Positions 1 to 7,779 are shown, counted from the stretch's first letter. The stretch is DNA of 14,235 nucleotides from Dinochytrium kinnereticum (GCA_027604005.1 JADGJT010000506.1:1-14235); one strand, 5' to 3'. The notes: generated by a model from the letters alone, not told the origin. Numbers and translations are program-made.

Positions 1-13
1 TTTTGTTTGATGA

Positions 14-43
14 GGGGGGGTTTGGGCGGGGGGTGGCGGGGGG
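14..43 (+). repeat. G-quadruplex-type motif
   Basis: Four G runs at 14-20, 24-26, 28-33 and 38-43 are separated by loops of 3, 1 and 4 nt, which matches the classical intramolecular G-quadruplex pattern. More G runs follow at about 62-68 and 144-156, so the G-rich strand stays consistent over about 150 nt. Whether it folds is inference. Confidence 0.6.
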
Positions 44-96
44 TGTTTGTTGGGTCACTGCGGGGGGGTGACCAAAAAACCGGTGTTTACTTGCAC

Positions 97-119
97 TTTT
101 TTTTTTTTTTTTTTTTTTT
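97..119 (+). repeat. Poly(T) tract of 23 nt
   Basis: An uninterrupted run of 23 T lies between two G-rich blocks. Homopolymers of this length are unstable, so the exact length may vary between copies or be an assembly artefact. It could equally be the footprint of a poly(A) tail on the minus strand (retroposed sequence), but no flanking target-site duplication was recognised. Confidence 0.8.
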
Positions 120-607
120 GTCGTTTGTTGGGCGTGTGAGTGTGGGGGGCGGGGGGACGGTGGAAATTTTTTCTTTCATTGCATCTTTGGCCAGTTTCCA
201 ACTCACCGCGGTTTATGGTTGAACTGCATCACTCGGTCAAAAAGTCGGAAACCGTGGAACGATCACCGTTGGCGAACTTGCTATTTTCCCCAAGATACCG
301 ATTTGCTTCTTTTGGGTGGTGTGGAGGTTTGGGAGATGAACGATGCAAGTTTTTTCTGAAGGATTGTGAAGAGGTTTTTTCTTGTTTGTTTTTTTTTCTG
401 CTTTCTTCTTTCACTTGTATTCAGATTTTGACGCGGCATCGCGTAAGGTTTTTGAAATGCTGAAAATGAGGTTGTTGGTTGGTTGAGGAAGGATGGAGAG
501 GGAAAGAAATTTGGTTGATACGCCTTTGCTTTGTTTTGTTTTTTGGTTTTGTTTTTGTCTCGTCTTCCATACACTGTGGCTTGAAAGAAGCAAAGCCCAT
601 CTTATGA

Positions 608-694
608 GGCTTTGGTGATGTGTGGTTTGGTGGCATCTCAAGACACGAATGGTGGCTTTGATGATGTATGGTTTGCTGGCATTTCAAGACAAGA
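608..694 (+). repeat. Imperfect 46-bp-period direct repeat, two copies
   Basis: Copy 1 (608-648) and copy 2 (654-694) align over 41 nt with about five substitutions and no gaps, starting from the shared GGCTTTG and ending in CAAGACAmGA-type sequence. The period is 46 nt. No gene can be assigned to it, although the minus strand reads openly through both copies. Confidence 0.7.
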
Positions 695-1289
695 AGTAAA
701 CCTCAATGGGTCTAGTGTCTACCCAAGTTTTTTAAATTTCACGGTTTTCGATCAAATTCATTTTCACTACCCCTTTCAGCTTCCTCCCCAGCAACCATGA
801 GGCTCCAAAAATGCAACCTCTCAACCATAACCTGTTTTTACCATCCTCCTCGCTCGTGGTGGCGTTGGGTCTCCCTCCATTCGCGAACTCTGAGCCCGTC
901 GCCGTTGCGTCGGTGAGCGGGAAATTCTTTGCCAGGCACCCTCGTCGTGGTGTGGAGTCGGTGGGGGATTGGAACTTTGAGAAACGCGCGTTGGGTGAGT
1001 GTGTGGTATTGCGGATAGCTTCCTTGTTTGGTTGTTTTTTTGTTCTGTTCTTTTGGTTTTTTTTTTGTTTTTTTTTGGGGGGGTGTTCGGGGTTGTGATG
1101 CTTATCGTTCTCTTCTCTTTCTTTTTCCTCCCTTCCTGCCCCCCCCCTCTTTTTTTTGTCTATGAATTAGAGAAAGGGGGCTTGGTTGAGAGACGGTGGG
1201 ATGGTGCGGGTGGCCTCGCTCGTCGTGCGATGACTTTTGTGGTTGGTTGGATGGTGATGATCAGCGGGTCAGACTTGCTCGTAAAGCGC

Positions 1290-1358
1290 GTAAGTGAGGT
1301 GTTTTTTTGTTGTTGTTTTGTTTTTTTTTTAAAAAAAAACTTCTCTCTTCCTTGGTAG
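1290..1358 (+). other. Predicted spliceosomal intron with a T10-A9 block
   Basis: The intron begins GTAAGTGAGG and ends CTTCCTTGGTAG, both close to consensus, giving 69 nt. It contains a T10 run directly followed by A9 (1321-1339), which could pair into a short hairpin. An alternative acceptor at 1366 (GAAG) would allow a phase-0 join to an upstream frame containing ATGs at 1230, 1251 and 1257. Confidence 0.6.
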
Positions 1359-2461
1359 CTCTGAAGGCTTCGTCCGCAAAGCCAAGGGCTTCGGCTTCAC
1401 GGCCCAGAGCATCACCTCCGCGGACGAGGGCTTCACCTCCTCGGGGTAGGTCTTCTTCCCCACGAGGCAGGTCGTCTTCTCCTCCGCAGGCAGGTCTTCT
1501 TCTCCACAGCCTAGGGCACCTCGTAAGGTTTGGAGTGCGAGCAAGATTGCTGCGCAGAGGAAGGTGGCAGCCGAAGCGAAAGCGCAAAAGCTCAAACAAA
1601 GCAGAGGGCTGAGAAGGGACAATAGGGTCAACCGAAAACTTGGTGCGAAGAATCGCAAGGCTGAAAGGACCGCCCTTTATAATGGAAGGGTTAAGACTAA
1701 CCAGCAGATCAGGGAAGCTGGAAAGGGGACTAATGAGAGTATCAGGGATTGGATAAACACTGGAGTGACACCTGGAAAGGCAACCGCAGGGTCAACGCTT
1801 CCTGAAGATGTTGATGAACGGAGAAGACAGTATAGGGGGTTTATGAAGCATCTTCAGGTATTTTTCTGTCTGTTGCATAGTTTGATTGTTGTTGCTGGTT
1901 CGGATCATTCGTTTGGTAACAAGCTCATTCCCTTGCATTTGAAAGCCGGTACCAAGTAATCCCAGCTACGGCGGACACCGTTATGACAGTAAAGGTTTGG
2001 TTCCCGGGTAGTCAAGCAGTTCCTGTTGGTCCTCCAGGTGTTGCCAAACTGAACATCATTGGTGGGGGCAAGATTCATACGAAAGGTCGAAAGAGGGGGA
2101 CCGCTGCCGACCAAGTCAAGTCCGTGTTCTTGAAGTCTGGAGACTATCAATCCACAGGTATAACTGGCCTTCCCAACACAGTGTCTGAGACGGATGGATA
2201 CTCGACGAAGAAGGCCAACTTTATGAATCGACAGGTAGCTCCCCCACCTCACCCTCCTTGAAGCTTCTTCACCTCACGATTCTAAAGCTCACTCACTCTT
2301 TTGGTCGGGTCTGCTGAATATTTCAGGCGTTCTTGAAGGGCGTTGCTGATGGAGCGGGTGTGCATCCTGTTGCGCAGCCTGATGGAGCATCAACTATCCA
2401 GATGCAGGTTTACCCTCCGACTGCAACAGGGGTTGGAACCGCCTACCCTGTGGGACGGTAA
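1359..2461 (+). CDS. Unrecognised basic protein with Arg/Ser/Pro-rich N-terminal part (multi-exon, 5' end unresolved)
   Basis: I do not recognise this family. The N-terminal part repeats PRASPPR- and GRSSSP-type segments, followed by a strongly basic, Ala/Lys/Arg-rich segment (1490-1840) and a final domain richer in Val, Gly and Thr (about 1946-2461). Nucleic-acid binding is inferred from composition only. A clear intron at 2235-2326 (donor after CAG, acceptor TTTCAG) joins in phase 0, and the last exon ends YPVGR with a stop at 2459-2461. An intron with GTAAGT lies at 1290-1358. Two joins are unsure. The frame change inside the GRSSSP repeats can be explained by a 44-nt GT-AG intron at 1446-1489 (phase 1) or by an indel. 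The join before 1946 works only with an atypical donor, GTATAG at 1830 or GTTTAT at 1839; the better-looking donor at 1858 gives no in-frame acceptor. No ATG could be fixed. Confidence 0.6.
2235..2326 (+). other. Predicted spliceosomal intron
   Basis: A 92-nt intron with donor GTAGCT after CAG and acceptor ATATTTCAG. A possible branch point, CTGAA, lies about 13 nt before the acceptor. Both flanking exons are in phase 0, and the join restores a long open frame to the stop codon at 2459. Confidence 0.75.
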
Positions 2462-2845
2462 CTCTTTGAAGGCGTCTTTTGAAAAGGCTGCATGGACGGC
2501 TTGATGTGTGAACTGTTTGGAAGCAGTGAGCAAATCAACTTTTAATATAGTTATGCCTGTGATCGACTCTTACCTTAGGGGTCGGAGAAAACATCGTGCA
2601 TTCCCCATGTCGACGGCGCATCTCACCATAACGGACGTTACGATCTGGGTAGACGAGAGCCGACCAAGTGCCTCCCCACCCCATTGTGTCTTTGCAGCAG
2701 TCTGGAATATTATTGTTATTACAGCATTTGTGTCCACTTCAAACTTTTATAGTTAACGACGATTTGTCGATTTAAAGTGACGATGGAGGCTTTGTGTCAT
2801 TTTTAGAAGAATATTTTTAGCAAGGCGTTGTAGAAGTGCGCGTGT

Positions 2846-2857
2846 GTGTACGTACAC
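2846..2857. repeat. Perfect 12-bp palindrome
   Basis: GTGTACGTACAC is self-complementary over all 12 bases and sits in a GT-rich stretch. It could be a dimeric factor site or simply alternating purine-pyrimidine DNA. No regulatory role can be shown from the sequence. Confidence 0.5.
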
Positions 2858-3253
2858 GTTTGGCTGTTTGCTAACTATTTTGAGTATTGCCATGCAGCAT
2901 TACATTCACAAGGTTTACTTATGCCTTGAGGTATGCTAACGGCAGTTGAAGTCTGAGTAAAATCAACTTCCGTTATAATGGAGTGGTGGCATTGTTTGGT
3001 GGGTAGAACAGTCGACACTTTTGGAGGTGCAAGTGCCTGCATGACGGGTCCAGGATCTGCCTCATCTATCCCCATCCACCCCCTTTTCTTTGTGGTTTGG
3101 AACGGTGTATTTAGTTGTTATGAAAGGTCACAAATCGCTGCTCAGAACGAATCCCCCTCCCCCCCAGTGTACTGCACACTGTCACAAATGATAGAGTGAT
3201 GATCCAAGTATTTATTTTTATTTTTCAGATTCGTGAATGAGAGACGAGACTTG

Positions 3254-3259
3254 TTTATT
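3254..3259 (-). terminator. Poly(A) signal AATAAA of the 3337-4173 gene
   Basis: The minus strand reads AATAAA about 80 nt downstream of the stop codon at 3337. More AATAAA-like and U-rich motifs follow at about 3207-3225. Position and sequence fit a eukaryotic polyadenylation signal. Confidence 0.5.
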
Positions 3260-3336
3260 ATTGGTTTATCAGGCTCGCACATCCCCCTTACCTCTCCGTA
3301 GATCGGAAAAAAAGGCTGGGAGGTGTTGGATGGCTT

Positions 3337-4173
3337 TTATACTTGAAGGTATGCAGCCAACACTCCCGCCACGCAGAATGTCGCAAACAACCAGAAATCA
3401 CCCTCTCCACCAGATGTGGCGCCGGACTTCATGGCCACCTGATCCGCCTTCACCACAGTCGCCTCAGCAGCCGTGGTGACTGCAGACTGCGCTGGAGTAG
3501 CTGGGGCAACCAGTGTTGACGCAACCACCGTCACCGTTGACGCAGGGCTTCTCGTGACTTCCTTGACTGGGGTGGCGGTTGGGGTCGGGGTTCTCATTAG
3601 TGAAGGAGTCGGGGTTGGCGCTGCGATGTGTGATGGGGTGCGGATTGGAGGTGGGGTTGGTGGACGCATTGGGGCAGGTGGGGTTGCGGTGGGCTTTGGA
3701 TGAGCTGATGATGTGGTGGAGGTTTCGCAGTTCACACAGGAGACGATGGAGTCAATGTAGGAAGGTCCGTTCAACCTGCTGCAGACGAACCGCTTGTCAT
3801 CCATCACAAGAGAGTACCCCAACCCGTCTCCGGTGCATTTTATGAGAACGGATCCGCAGTCCTCGGGACAGTGGATCTGGCCTTTGGTCTTGCACGAAGC
3901 TTGGGGCTCGATTTTCGTTGGGGGTTTGCAGGTGTGCCAGAAACCTAGAGTCGGGGGGGAGGAGGGGGTTGAGCCTGGAATGCAGACTAGGGTGGGGTCC
4001 GACAGGGGTGTCGTTTCGGAGGCGTTTGGACCTGTGCATTGGTGGATTGTGCGGCTGCAGGGGCTTGTGCAGAAGAATTGGCCTTTGGATGTGCAGTAGA
4101 CAGCGGGGGTCGCGTGGGCCTGAACTTGCAGGAAGAGCGCGAGGGTTGCGATGATTGTGGCTGTTGTGAGCAT
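3337..4173 (-). CDS. Secreted, GPI-type surface protein with two six-Cys modules (copy A)
   Basis: A 278-residue intronless protein, probably anchored at the cell surface. Residues 1-19 form a signal peptide (MLTTATIIATLALFLQVQA). Two related modules follow. Module 1 has Cys 27, 35, 39, 46, 64 and 82. Module 2 has Cys 94, 102, 106, 113, 131 and 146, and shares the spacings x7, x3, x6 and x17 with module 1. Residues 155-205 are a Pro/Thr stalk with TPTP repeats, suited to O-glycosylation. An Ala/Val/Thr-rich stretch follows, and the last about 20 residues are hydrophobic after small residues (SGATSGG), as in a GPI-attachment signal. The closest relative in the window is the protein at 5699-6544. 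The six-Cys modules recall small chitin-binding domains, but I cannot assign a named family. A single-pass anchor is the alternative to GPI. Confidence 0.85.
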   Translation of the reverse strand: MLTTATIIATLALFLQVQAHATPAVYCTSKGQFFCTSPCSRTIHQCTGPNASETTPLSDPTLVCIPGSTPSSPPTLGFWHTCKPPTKIEPQASCKTKGQIHCPEDCGSVLIKCTGDGLGYSLVMDDKRFVCSRLNGPSYIDSIVSCVNCETSTTSSAHPKPTATPPAPMRPPTPPPIRTPSHIAAPTPTPSLMRTPTPTATPVKEVTRSPASTVTVVASTLVAPATPAQSAVTTAAEATVVKADQVAMKSGATSGGEGDFWLFATFCVAGVLAAYLQV

Positions 4174-4713
4174 TTTTTATTTATTTTTTTTTTATGATGT
4201 TCTTTAGTGTCGTGATAGAGAAAGGAGAGTTGGCTTCAGAGGGTTGAATTTATGGTGCTGTTGGACGTGTTGTTGGGGTTTATTCTGCGCGTAAGTCTGG
4301 TTTCTGATTGGAGGTTCGAATTCTGTAGGTTTGGATTATTCCAGTCATTCCGTCTATCAGCGTTTTTTTTCATCATGCATGAAGACTGCCATTGAATGAG
4401 TTTTCTTCGTCGTTTCTCCCCGCGATGGCATCGTTGTCTTCTAGAAGACGTTTGTTCATATGAGTCAGGGACAAGAATCTTTTTATTCATCATGATAGCC
4501 GCCATCTTGTTTGGACGAAGCGAGGCTTTCCCGCTAATGAGATGACCACAGAGCTAACTTTAATAAATTAAATAACGACCTCAGTGCGTCGTTGGAGAAC
4601 GTAAAGCCCAACTGTTTTTGTTGCAGATATGGGCCAACCGTCATGACTGCCTGGCTCATAACGGAGATCTCTTGTGAGGGAGAGCTGACAACTTCTGAAT
4701 ACAAATAATGAGC
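4174..4713. other. Intergenic region, promoter side of copy A
   Basis: The stretch near 4174 is A/T-rich on the minus strand (leader of copy A). The rest holds the possible promoter elements described separately and the 3' flank of the weak gene at 4714-5374. The minus-strand open frame at 4236-4505 shows no convincing protein features and overlaps the promoter elements. Confidence 0.5.
4247..4253 (-). promoter_or_regulatory. Possible TATA-like element and CCAAT box of the 3337-4173 gene
   Basis: The minus strand reads ATAAATT 74-80 nt upstream of the ATG. A reverse CCAAT (ATTGG on the plus strand) lies at 4307-4311, about 134 nt upstream. The paralogous gene at 5699-6544 has a TATA box at a similar distance and also carries CCAAT motifs, which supports a shared promoter layout. 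The TATA match here is weak. Confidence 0.35.
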
Positions 4714-5374
4714 TCAAGCAAGTATAACGCTATCCCAAACCCTCCCCACGGCCACCAACTGGCACTGCTGTAACGACTCCCTCCATATCTGGCGGATTCT
4801 GGCCTCATCAGAAAGATTGGGAAAAGATAAACAACAGGAAATACCGTTGAGGATCCCGGCAGGACCTCCCCAAACGTTTTGAAACGGAGCGGAAAGGCAG
4901 TTCAAACAGCCCGCAAAAGCCTCAGCAGCGACCTTAACTTGCTCGTCCATGGGGTCCGGGGCGACTTTATCCGATCTGCAGCCCTGCTTTACTACTGCTT
5001 GAACCAGGAAGTTGGCACCCTTCACTGGAAAAGATGAAAGCGGAATTCACCGATAGTCCGTACAGCAATCAGGATGCGGTCTCTCACTTCATAGCCAGGC
5101 ACCGAAAACTTATGTCAGAGGGATTGAAAGCCTTGTTGACCACCACGCTAGAGTCCCACAGCGACTGAGCATGATCGGCGAGGCACAACAGGGTGGGTGT
5201 TGTTCGATTTACGCCCGCTTCCTGGCTTGATGAACTGTGCTTTGCTTGTACTTTCGGACTGGGTGATGTGGCGTGGTCGGTGATGGCGTAAGGGTCATGA
5301 CTGTGGAAAGGGTTAGAAGAATTAGAAGAACATGATGGTTGAAGTAAAAGGTCTGAGGGGGTGCATGGCATCAT
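4714..5374 (-). CDS. Hypothetical two-exon gene, weakly supported
   Basis: The function is unknown. Exon 1 (5374-5110, 88 codons plus 1 nt) begins MMPCTPSDLLLQPSC and is rich in Ser, Thr and His. Exon 2 (5024-4714) encodes about 102 residues with a mixed hydrophobic composition and several Cys (GILNGISCCLSFPNLSDEA). An 85-nt intron at 5109-5025 with acceptor CTTTTCCAG joins the two in phase 1, but its donor (GTTTTC) is atypical. A competing open frame runs through most of this proposed intron (about 5112-5023) and reads protein-like (VPGYEVRDRILIAVRTIGEF). The region may therefore be a frameshifted pseudogene or have a different exon structure. No signal peptide or known domain was recognised. 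Confidence 0.35.
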
Positions 5375-5698
5375 TTAATTATCTTGTGGTTGTAGGCGAT
5401 GACAATAGTTATGGCTCACCGCACTCCCGCTTTGTGGCATGTTTTTAGATGTAGATATGAAGTTATTTGTTTTGTTTTTTTAAAGTTTACTACTGGGCCA
5501 ACACTAGTATCTTCTGACTTGGAGAATTTACCCAATACTTCGACTCCAGTGAGCTCTGGATGGCGAGTTTTCACACATGCTCATAAATCCTTTTAAAACG
5601 TACTGCTTTATTCGCGTCAATAATGTCTACAAAGCCCTTTCGACGCATCACAACCAAAAAACAACAACAGCAACAAAACAAAAACATCTCAGCTTTCT
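5375..5698. other. Intergenic region
   Basis: No convincing gene is seen. The interval holds the 5' flank of the weak gene at 4714-5374 and the 3' flank of copy B, including its poly(A) signal at 5607-5612. The plus-strand open frame at 5399-5596 has no supporting features. Confidence 0.55.
5607..5612 (-). terminator. Poly(A) signal AATAAA of the 5699-6544 gene
   Basis: The minus strand reads AATAAA about 90 nt downstream of the stop codon at 5699, almost the same distance as in the paralogous gene at 3337-4173. Confidence 0.5.
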
Positions 5699-6544
5699 TT
5701 AGAACATAAGCTGAAGGAAAACTGCCGCAACACCTGCCGCGCAGACATTAGCAAATGCCATGGCGGCGTTTCCACCAGCCGAGGACTTGGAGCCAGCTTG
5801 ATCCGCTTTGGAAACATACGAAGCTGCCGTAACCGTTGACGCCGCTGCAACAGGAGCAGCCGAGGAGGCAACGACCGCCACAGTTGACGTGGAAGCAGCC
5901 ACTGGAGCGATGCTCGGGGGTGGCACAACAGAGGTGGCGATAGGGGTAACGTGAGCAGCTGGGGTCGGGGTTCCACGGACGGGAGTTGGGGTTCGAGTTC
6001 CCACCGCGTGAGTGGGTGTGGGAGCTCCATGAACGGGGGTGGAAGCGGGGACCCCAATGCTGGGAGGAGGAGCAAAAGGTTCGGGAAGGCTTGGGGGAGG
6101 TTTGCAGTTTGCGACAGAGTCGAGAGCGGCGGGTTGGTTTGCGGTGCTGCAAACAGAGTTGGGGTCATCAATGACGAGCTTGTAGCCTGCTCCGTATCCG
6201 ATACACTTGATCAACTCCTTCCCGCATTCGACGGGACACTTGATCTGATTGGCTTGCATGCAGTCCTTGACGCCGATGACTGGGGTGGGTGGAACGCAGT
6301 TGTGCCAGTAGTCGAGGAAGCTGGAGCTCCTGTCGCTGCAGACCATTGTGGGATCAGTGATTTGGATCTCGTGGCCGGTTCCGGCGCCCGTGCATTGGAT
6401 AAGGGTGCGACCGCATTGGGTCTTGCAGAAGAGCTGGGCGGGTTGACTGTGATCCACGATGGCCCTGCAGTTGGCGATGGTGCCTTGCGCGTTTGACTGC
6501 GCGGCAAAGGTGAGAGTCAGAATGAGGGAGAGGATGGAGAGCAT
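5699..6544 (-). CDS. Secreted, GPI-type surface protein with two six-Cys modules (copy B)
   Basis: A 281-residue intronless paralogue of copy A. Residues 1-20 are a signal peptide ending SNAQ. Module 1 has Cys 26, 40, 44, 51, 69 and 83. Module 2 has Cys 95, 103, 107, 114, 132 and 147. The spacings x3, x6 and x17 are conserved in all four modules, together with the motif (Q/K)C-(T/I)-G-x-G-x-G, a following D-(D/P) pair and VC. The stalk (about 150-215) is built of TPTP and GAPTP/GTPTP units, followed by an Ala/Ser/Val-rich segment. The C-terminus has small residues (SSAGGNA) and then a hydrophobic end, as expected for GPI attachment. Both copies also share a KADQ motif before the tail. A role in the cell wall or in adhesion is inferred. 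It is divergently arranged with the stress-protein-like gene at 6927. Confidence 0.88.
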   Translation of the reverse strand: MLSILSLILTLTFAAQSNAQGTIANCRAIVDHSQPAQLFCKTQCGRTLIQCTGAGTGHEIQITDPTMVCSDRSSSFLDYWHNCVPPTPVIGVKDCMQANQIKCPVECGKELIKCIGYGAGYKLVIDDPNSVCSTANQPAALDSVANCKPPPSLPEPFAPPPSIGVPASTPVHGAPTPTHAVGTRTPTPVRGTPTPAAHVTPIATSVVPPPSIAPVAASTSTVAVVASSAAPVAAASTVTAASYVSKADQAGSKSSAGGNAAMAFANVCAAGVAAVFLQLMF

Positions 6545-6624
6545 GGGGTCTTTTGTTTTCTCGCTGTCGATGAGATGCAGGTAAGGTGTGGACGTGCGAT
6601 GACCACCATTACGCGAGGGGACGG

Positions 6625-6632
6625 TTTATATA
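6625..6632 (-). promoter_or_regulatory. TATA box of copy B
   Basis: The minus strand reads TATATAAA, a strong match, 81-88 nt upstream of the ATG at 6544. This leaves room for a short leader. Confidence 0.65.
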
Positions 6633-6708
6633 CGCGTCTGCGGCTTCGCGTGATCAAGGAACACGCAGAAGCATTGCACGCGACGTGACGGGAGGGTTGA
6701 TGAGGTTG

Positions 6709-6743
6709 ATTGGGAGTGTTGCATCCAGCGCCACCCTGATTGG
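6709..6743 (-). promoter_or_regulatory. Paired CCAAT boxes upstream of copy B
   Basis: Two CCAATCA motifs on the minus strand (cores at 6709-6713 and 6739-6743) lie exactly 30 bp apart and 75-110 bp upstream of the TATA box. CCAAT boxes are bound by the HAP/NF-Y complex in fungi. Their use here is inferred. Confidence 0.5.
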
Positions 6744-6926
6744 AACGTCGCGACTACAGGCTTCTGGAACTGGTCAAGTGTTGCGCCTTGCTCTGGCAGG
6801 AATTAATGGATGGATTATTATTGCATTTTTTTTTGTTTTTGACCACAAAGGCGCCTTTAATCTTGGAGATAGCAGTTAACCAACACAACATCCAACACTC
6901 GTCGTTCAACCAGTTCTTTGCAAGAG

Positions 6927-7779
6927 ATGAACTCTCGATCGAGCAACCCTATTCTCGTAGTGCTCGACGAGACGCCTCGGGTGAGGACCGGCCTTTTGAC
7001 GTTTGTACTGTGTCTGTCGTTTTGCTAATGGTTGTGTGGTGGTGGCAGGCGGCTCAGACCTTGAGATTCACTGTCGAGAACTTGATGCATCAGCTCGGAG
7101 AGACCATTCAGGTGGTCTCTATCATCCCTGCGTCAAGTTTTGTTCATGATGTAAGCGCTTTGATACTTTTTTTTCATTTTGTTTTCATTGTTGTTGGCCT
7201 CCACGTTCCAGTATCTCCACCAAGCAAAGCACCACATGAACTCACCCTTACCTCCACCACATCGTTTCCAAACACCACCCCCGATCATGAACGTAGAGCA
7301 CTTCTCGCCTGAAGAGCTTCCTCCGTCTGGTCATGGAACCTTACAGCGCCTCAAGTGCCAAGATCTCCTTGACCGTGGTTTCATCCGATGTCCCCGCCCT
7401 GGCCGTCGCCGAGGTCGCCGAAAAGATCCAGCCTCGTCTCATTGTTCTCGGTCCACCTTGCACCATCACTCAACGATCCTACGTAGGAAAGTCAGACCCG
7501 ACCTCACCCACCGCCTCAGTTGTGACTCCTGGCGCCACCATCCTCCACAGCCCTGTTCACACACAGGCCGCCAATACATCCATGTTTTCGAATATGTATG
7601 AGGCCTTTTCTATGCCCAGAAGGTTGTTTCTGGCCTCGAACGCTGTGCAGCCGCATGGGAATTTGGGCATAGGTGGTGGTATTTCGTATCAGATTGATCC
7701 GAAGTTGGCAAATGATATCATGTCGACGGTGCCTCCGAATATTCCTGTTGTTGTTGCTAGGATCCCTGCTTATGCCTGA
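6927..7779 (+). CDS. Universal stress protein-like (HUP fold) protein, three exons
   Basis: The best model is 212 residues. Exon 1 is 6927-6980 (18 codons). Intron 1, 6981-7048, has donor GTGAGG, a branch-like GCTAATG and acceptor GGCAG. Exon 2 is 7049-7150 (34 codons). Intron 2 starts GTAAGC at 7151, and exon 3 runs from 7297 (acceptor ACGTAG) to 7779. All joins are phase 0. An alternative exon-3 start at 7315 is possible. The N-terminus NPILVVLDE (residues 7-15), the following amphipathic helix and the strand IQVVSIIP match the first half of UspA-type domains. ISLTVV, the AVAEVAEKI helix, RLIVLG and the final IPVVVARIP match the later strands. The usual GxxG-x9-G(S/T) ATP motif is not seen; an approximately 95-residue Ser/Thr/Pro-rich stretch stands in its place. 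Nucleotide binding is therefore doubtful. Confidence 0.72.

Larger units (their letters stand above)
1..1358. other. G/T-rich low-complexity region, no confident gene
   Basis: No convincing coding exon is seen here. The DNA is rich in G runs, T runs and GT-rich stretches, and the open frames on both strands are biased by these runs. A possible first exon begins at an ATG at 811 and runs to 994. It is followed at 995 by a GTGAGT donor, so the 3' part of this region could hold a 5' exon or leader of the gene that follows. I could not find an acceptor that joins it in a convincing frame. A second good donor, GTAAGT at 1290, with an acceptor ending at 1358 (TTGGTAG), marks an intron directly before the coding body starting at 1359. 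Confidence 0.5.
2462..3336. other. Intergenic region between convergent genes
   Basis: No convincing gene is seen. This interval holds the 3' flank of the upstream plus-strand gene and the 3' flank of the minus-strand secreted-protein gene. The short open frames (about 66-82 codons) lack any recognisable composition or motif. A perfect 12-bp palindrome, GTGTACGTACAC, lies at 2846-2857. Confidence 0.6.
6545..6926. promoter_or_regulatory. Bidirectional promoter region of copy B and the USP-like gene
   Basis: This 382-bp interval separates two divergent start codons. The copy B side has a clear TATA box and two CCAAT motifs. The plus side has only A/T-rich stretches around 6803-6840 and no clear TATA box. 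Open frames crossing it are not in frame with either gene. Confidence 0.55.

Noticed and set aside
97..119. Retroposon insertion suggested by the long T run
   Set aside because: No target-site duplication or recognisable element body was found next to it.
229..687. Overlapping minus-strand open frames rich in Lys, Gln and Phe
   Set aside because: They come from T-rich plus-strand DNA; the composition follows the base runs and several frames are open at once.
1261..1658. Minus-strand open frames opposite the basic-protein gene
   Set aside because: They are shadows of the Arg/Ser/Pro repeats, which have few stops on either strand.
1359..2461. Endogenous viral capsid-like gene
   Set aside because: The basic arm plus beta-rich domain layout is suggestive, but there is no replication gene, no recognised motif, and the gene contains introns.
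3473..4154. Plus-strand open frames rich in Gly and Val opposite copy A
   Set aside because: They are antisense to the Pro/Thr stalk and Cys modules, whose signal peptide and Cys spacing clearly identify the minus strand as coding.
5951..6496. 181-codon plus-strand open frame opposite copy B
   Set aside because: It is an antisense shadow; copy B has a signal peptide, conserved Cys pattern and a homologue nearby.
7179..7601. Frame continuing from 7212 (YLHQAKHHMNSP) as exon 3 of the USP-like gene
   Set aside because: The splice site is good, but the product soon becomes Arg/His-rich and loses all USP strands. Use of the other frame from 7297 restores the domain.
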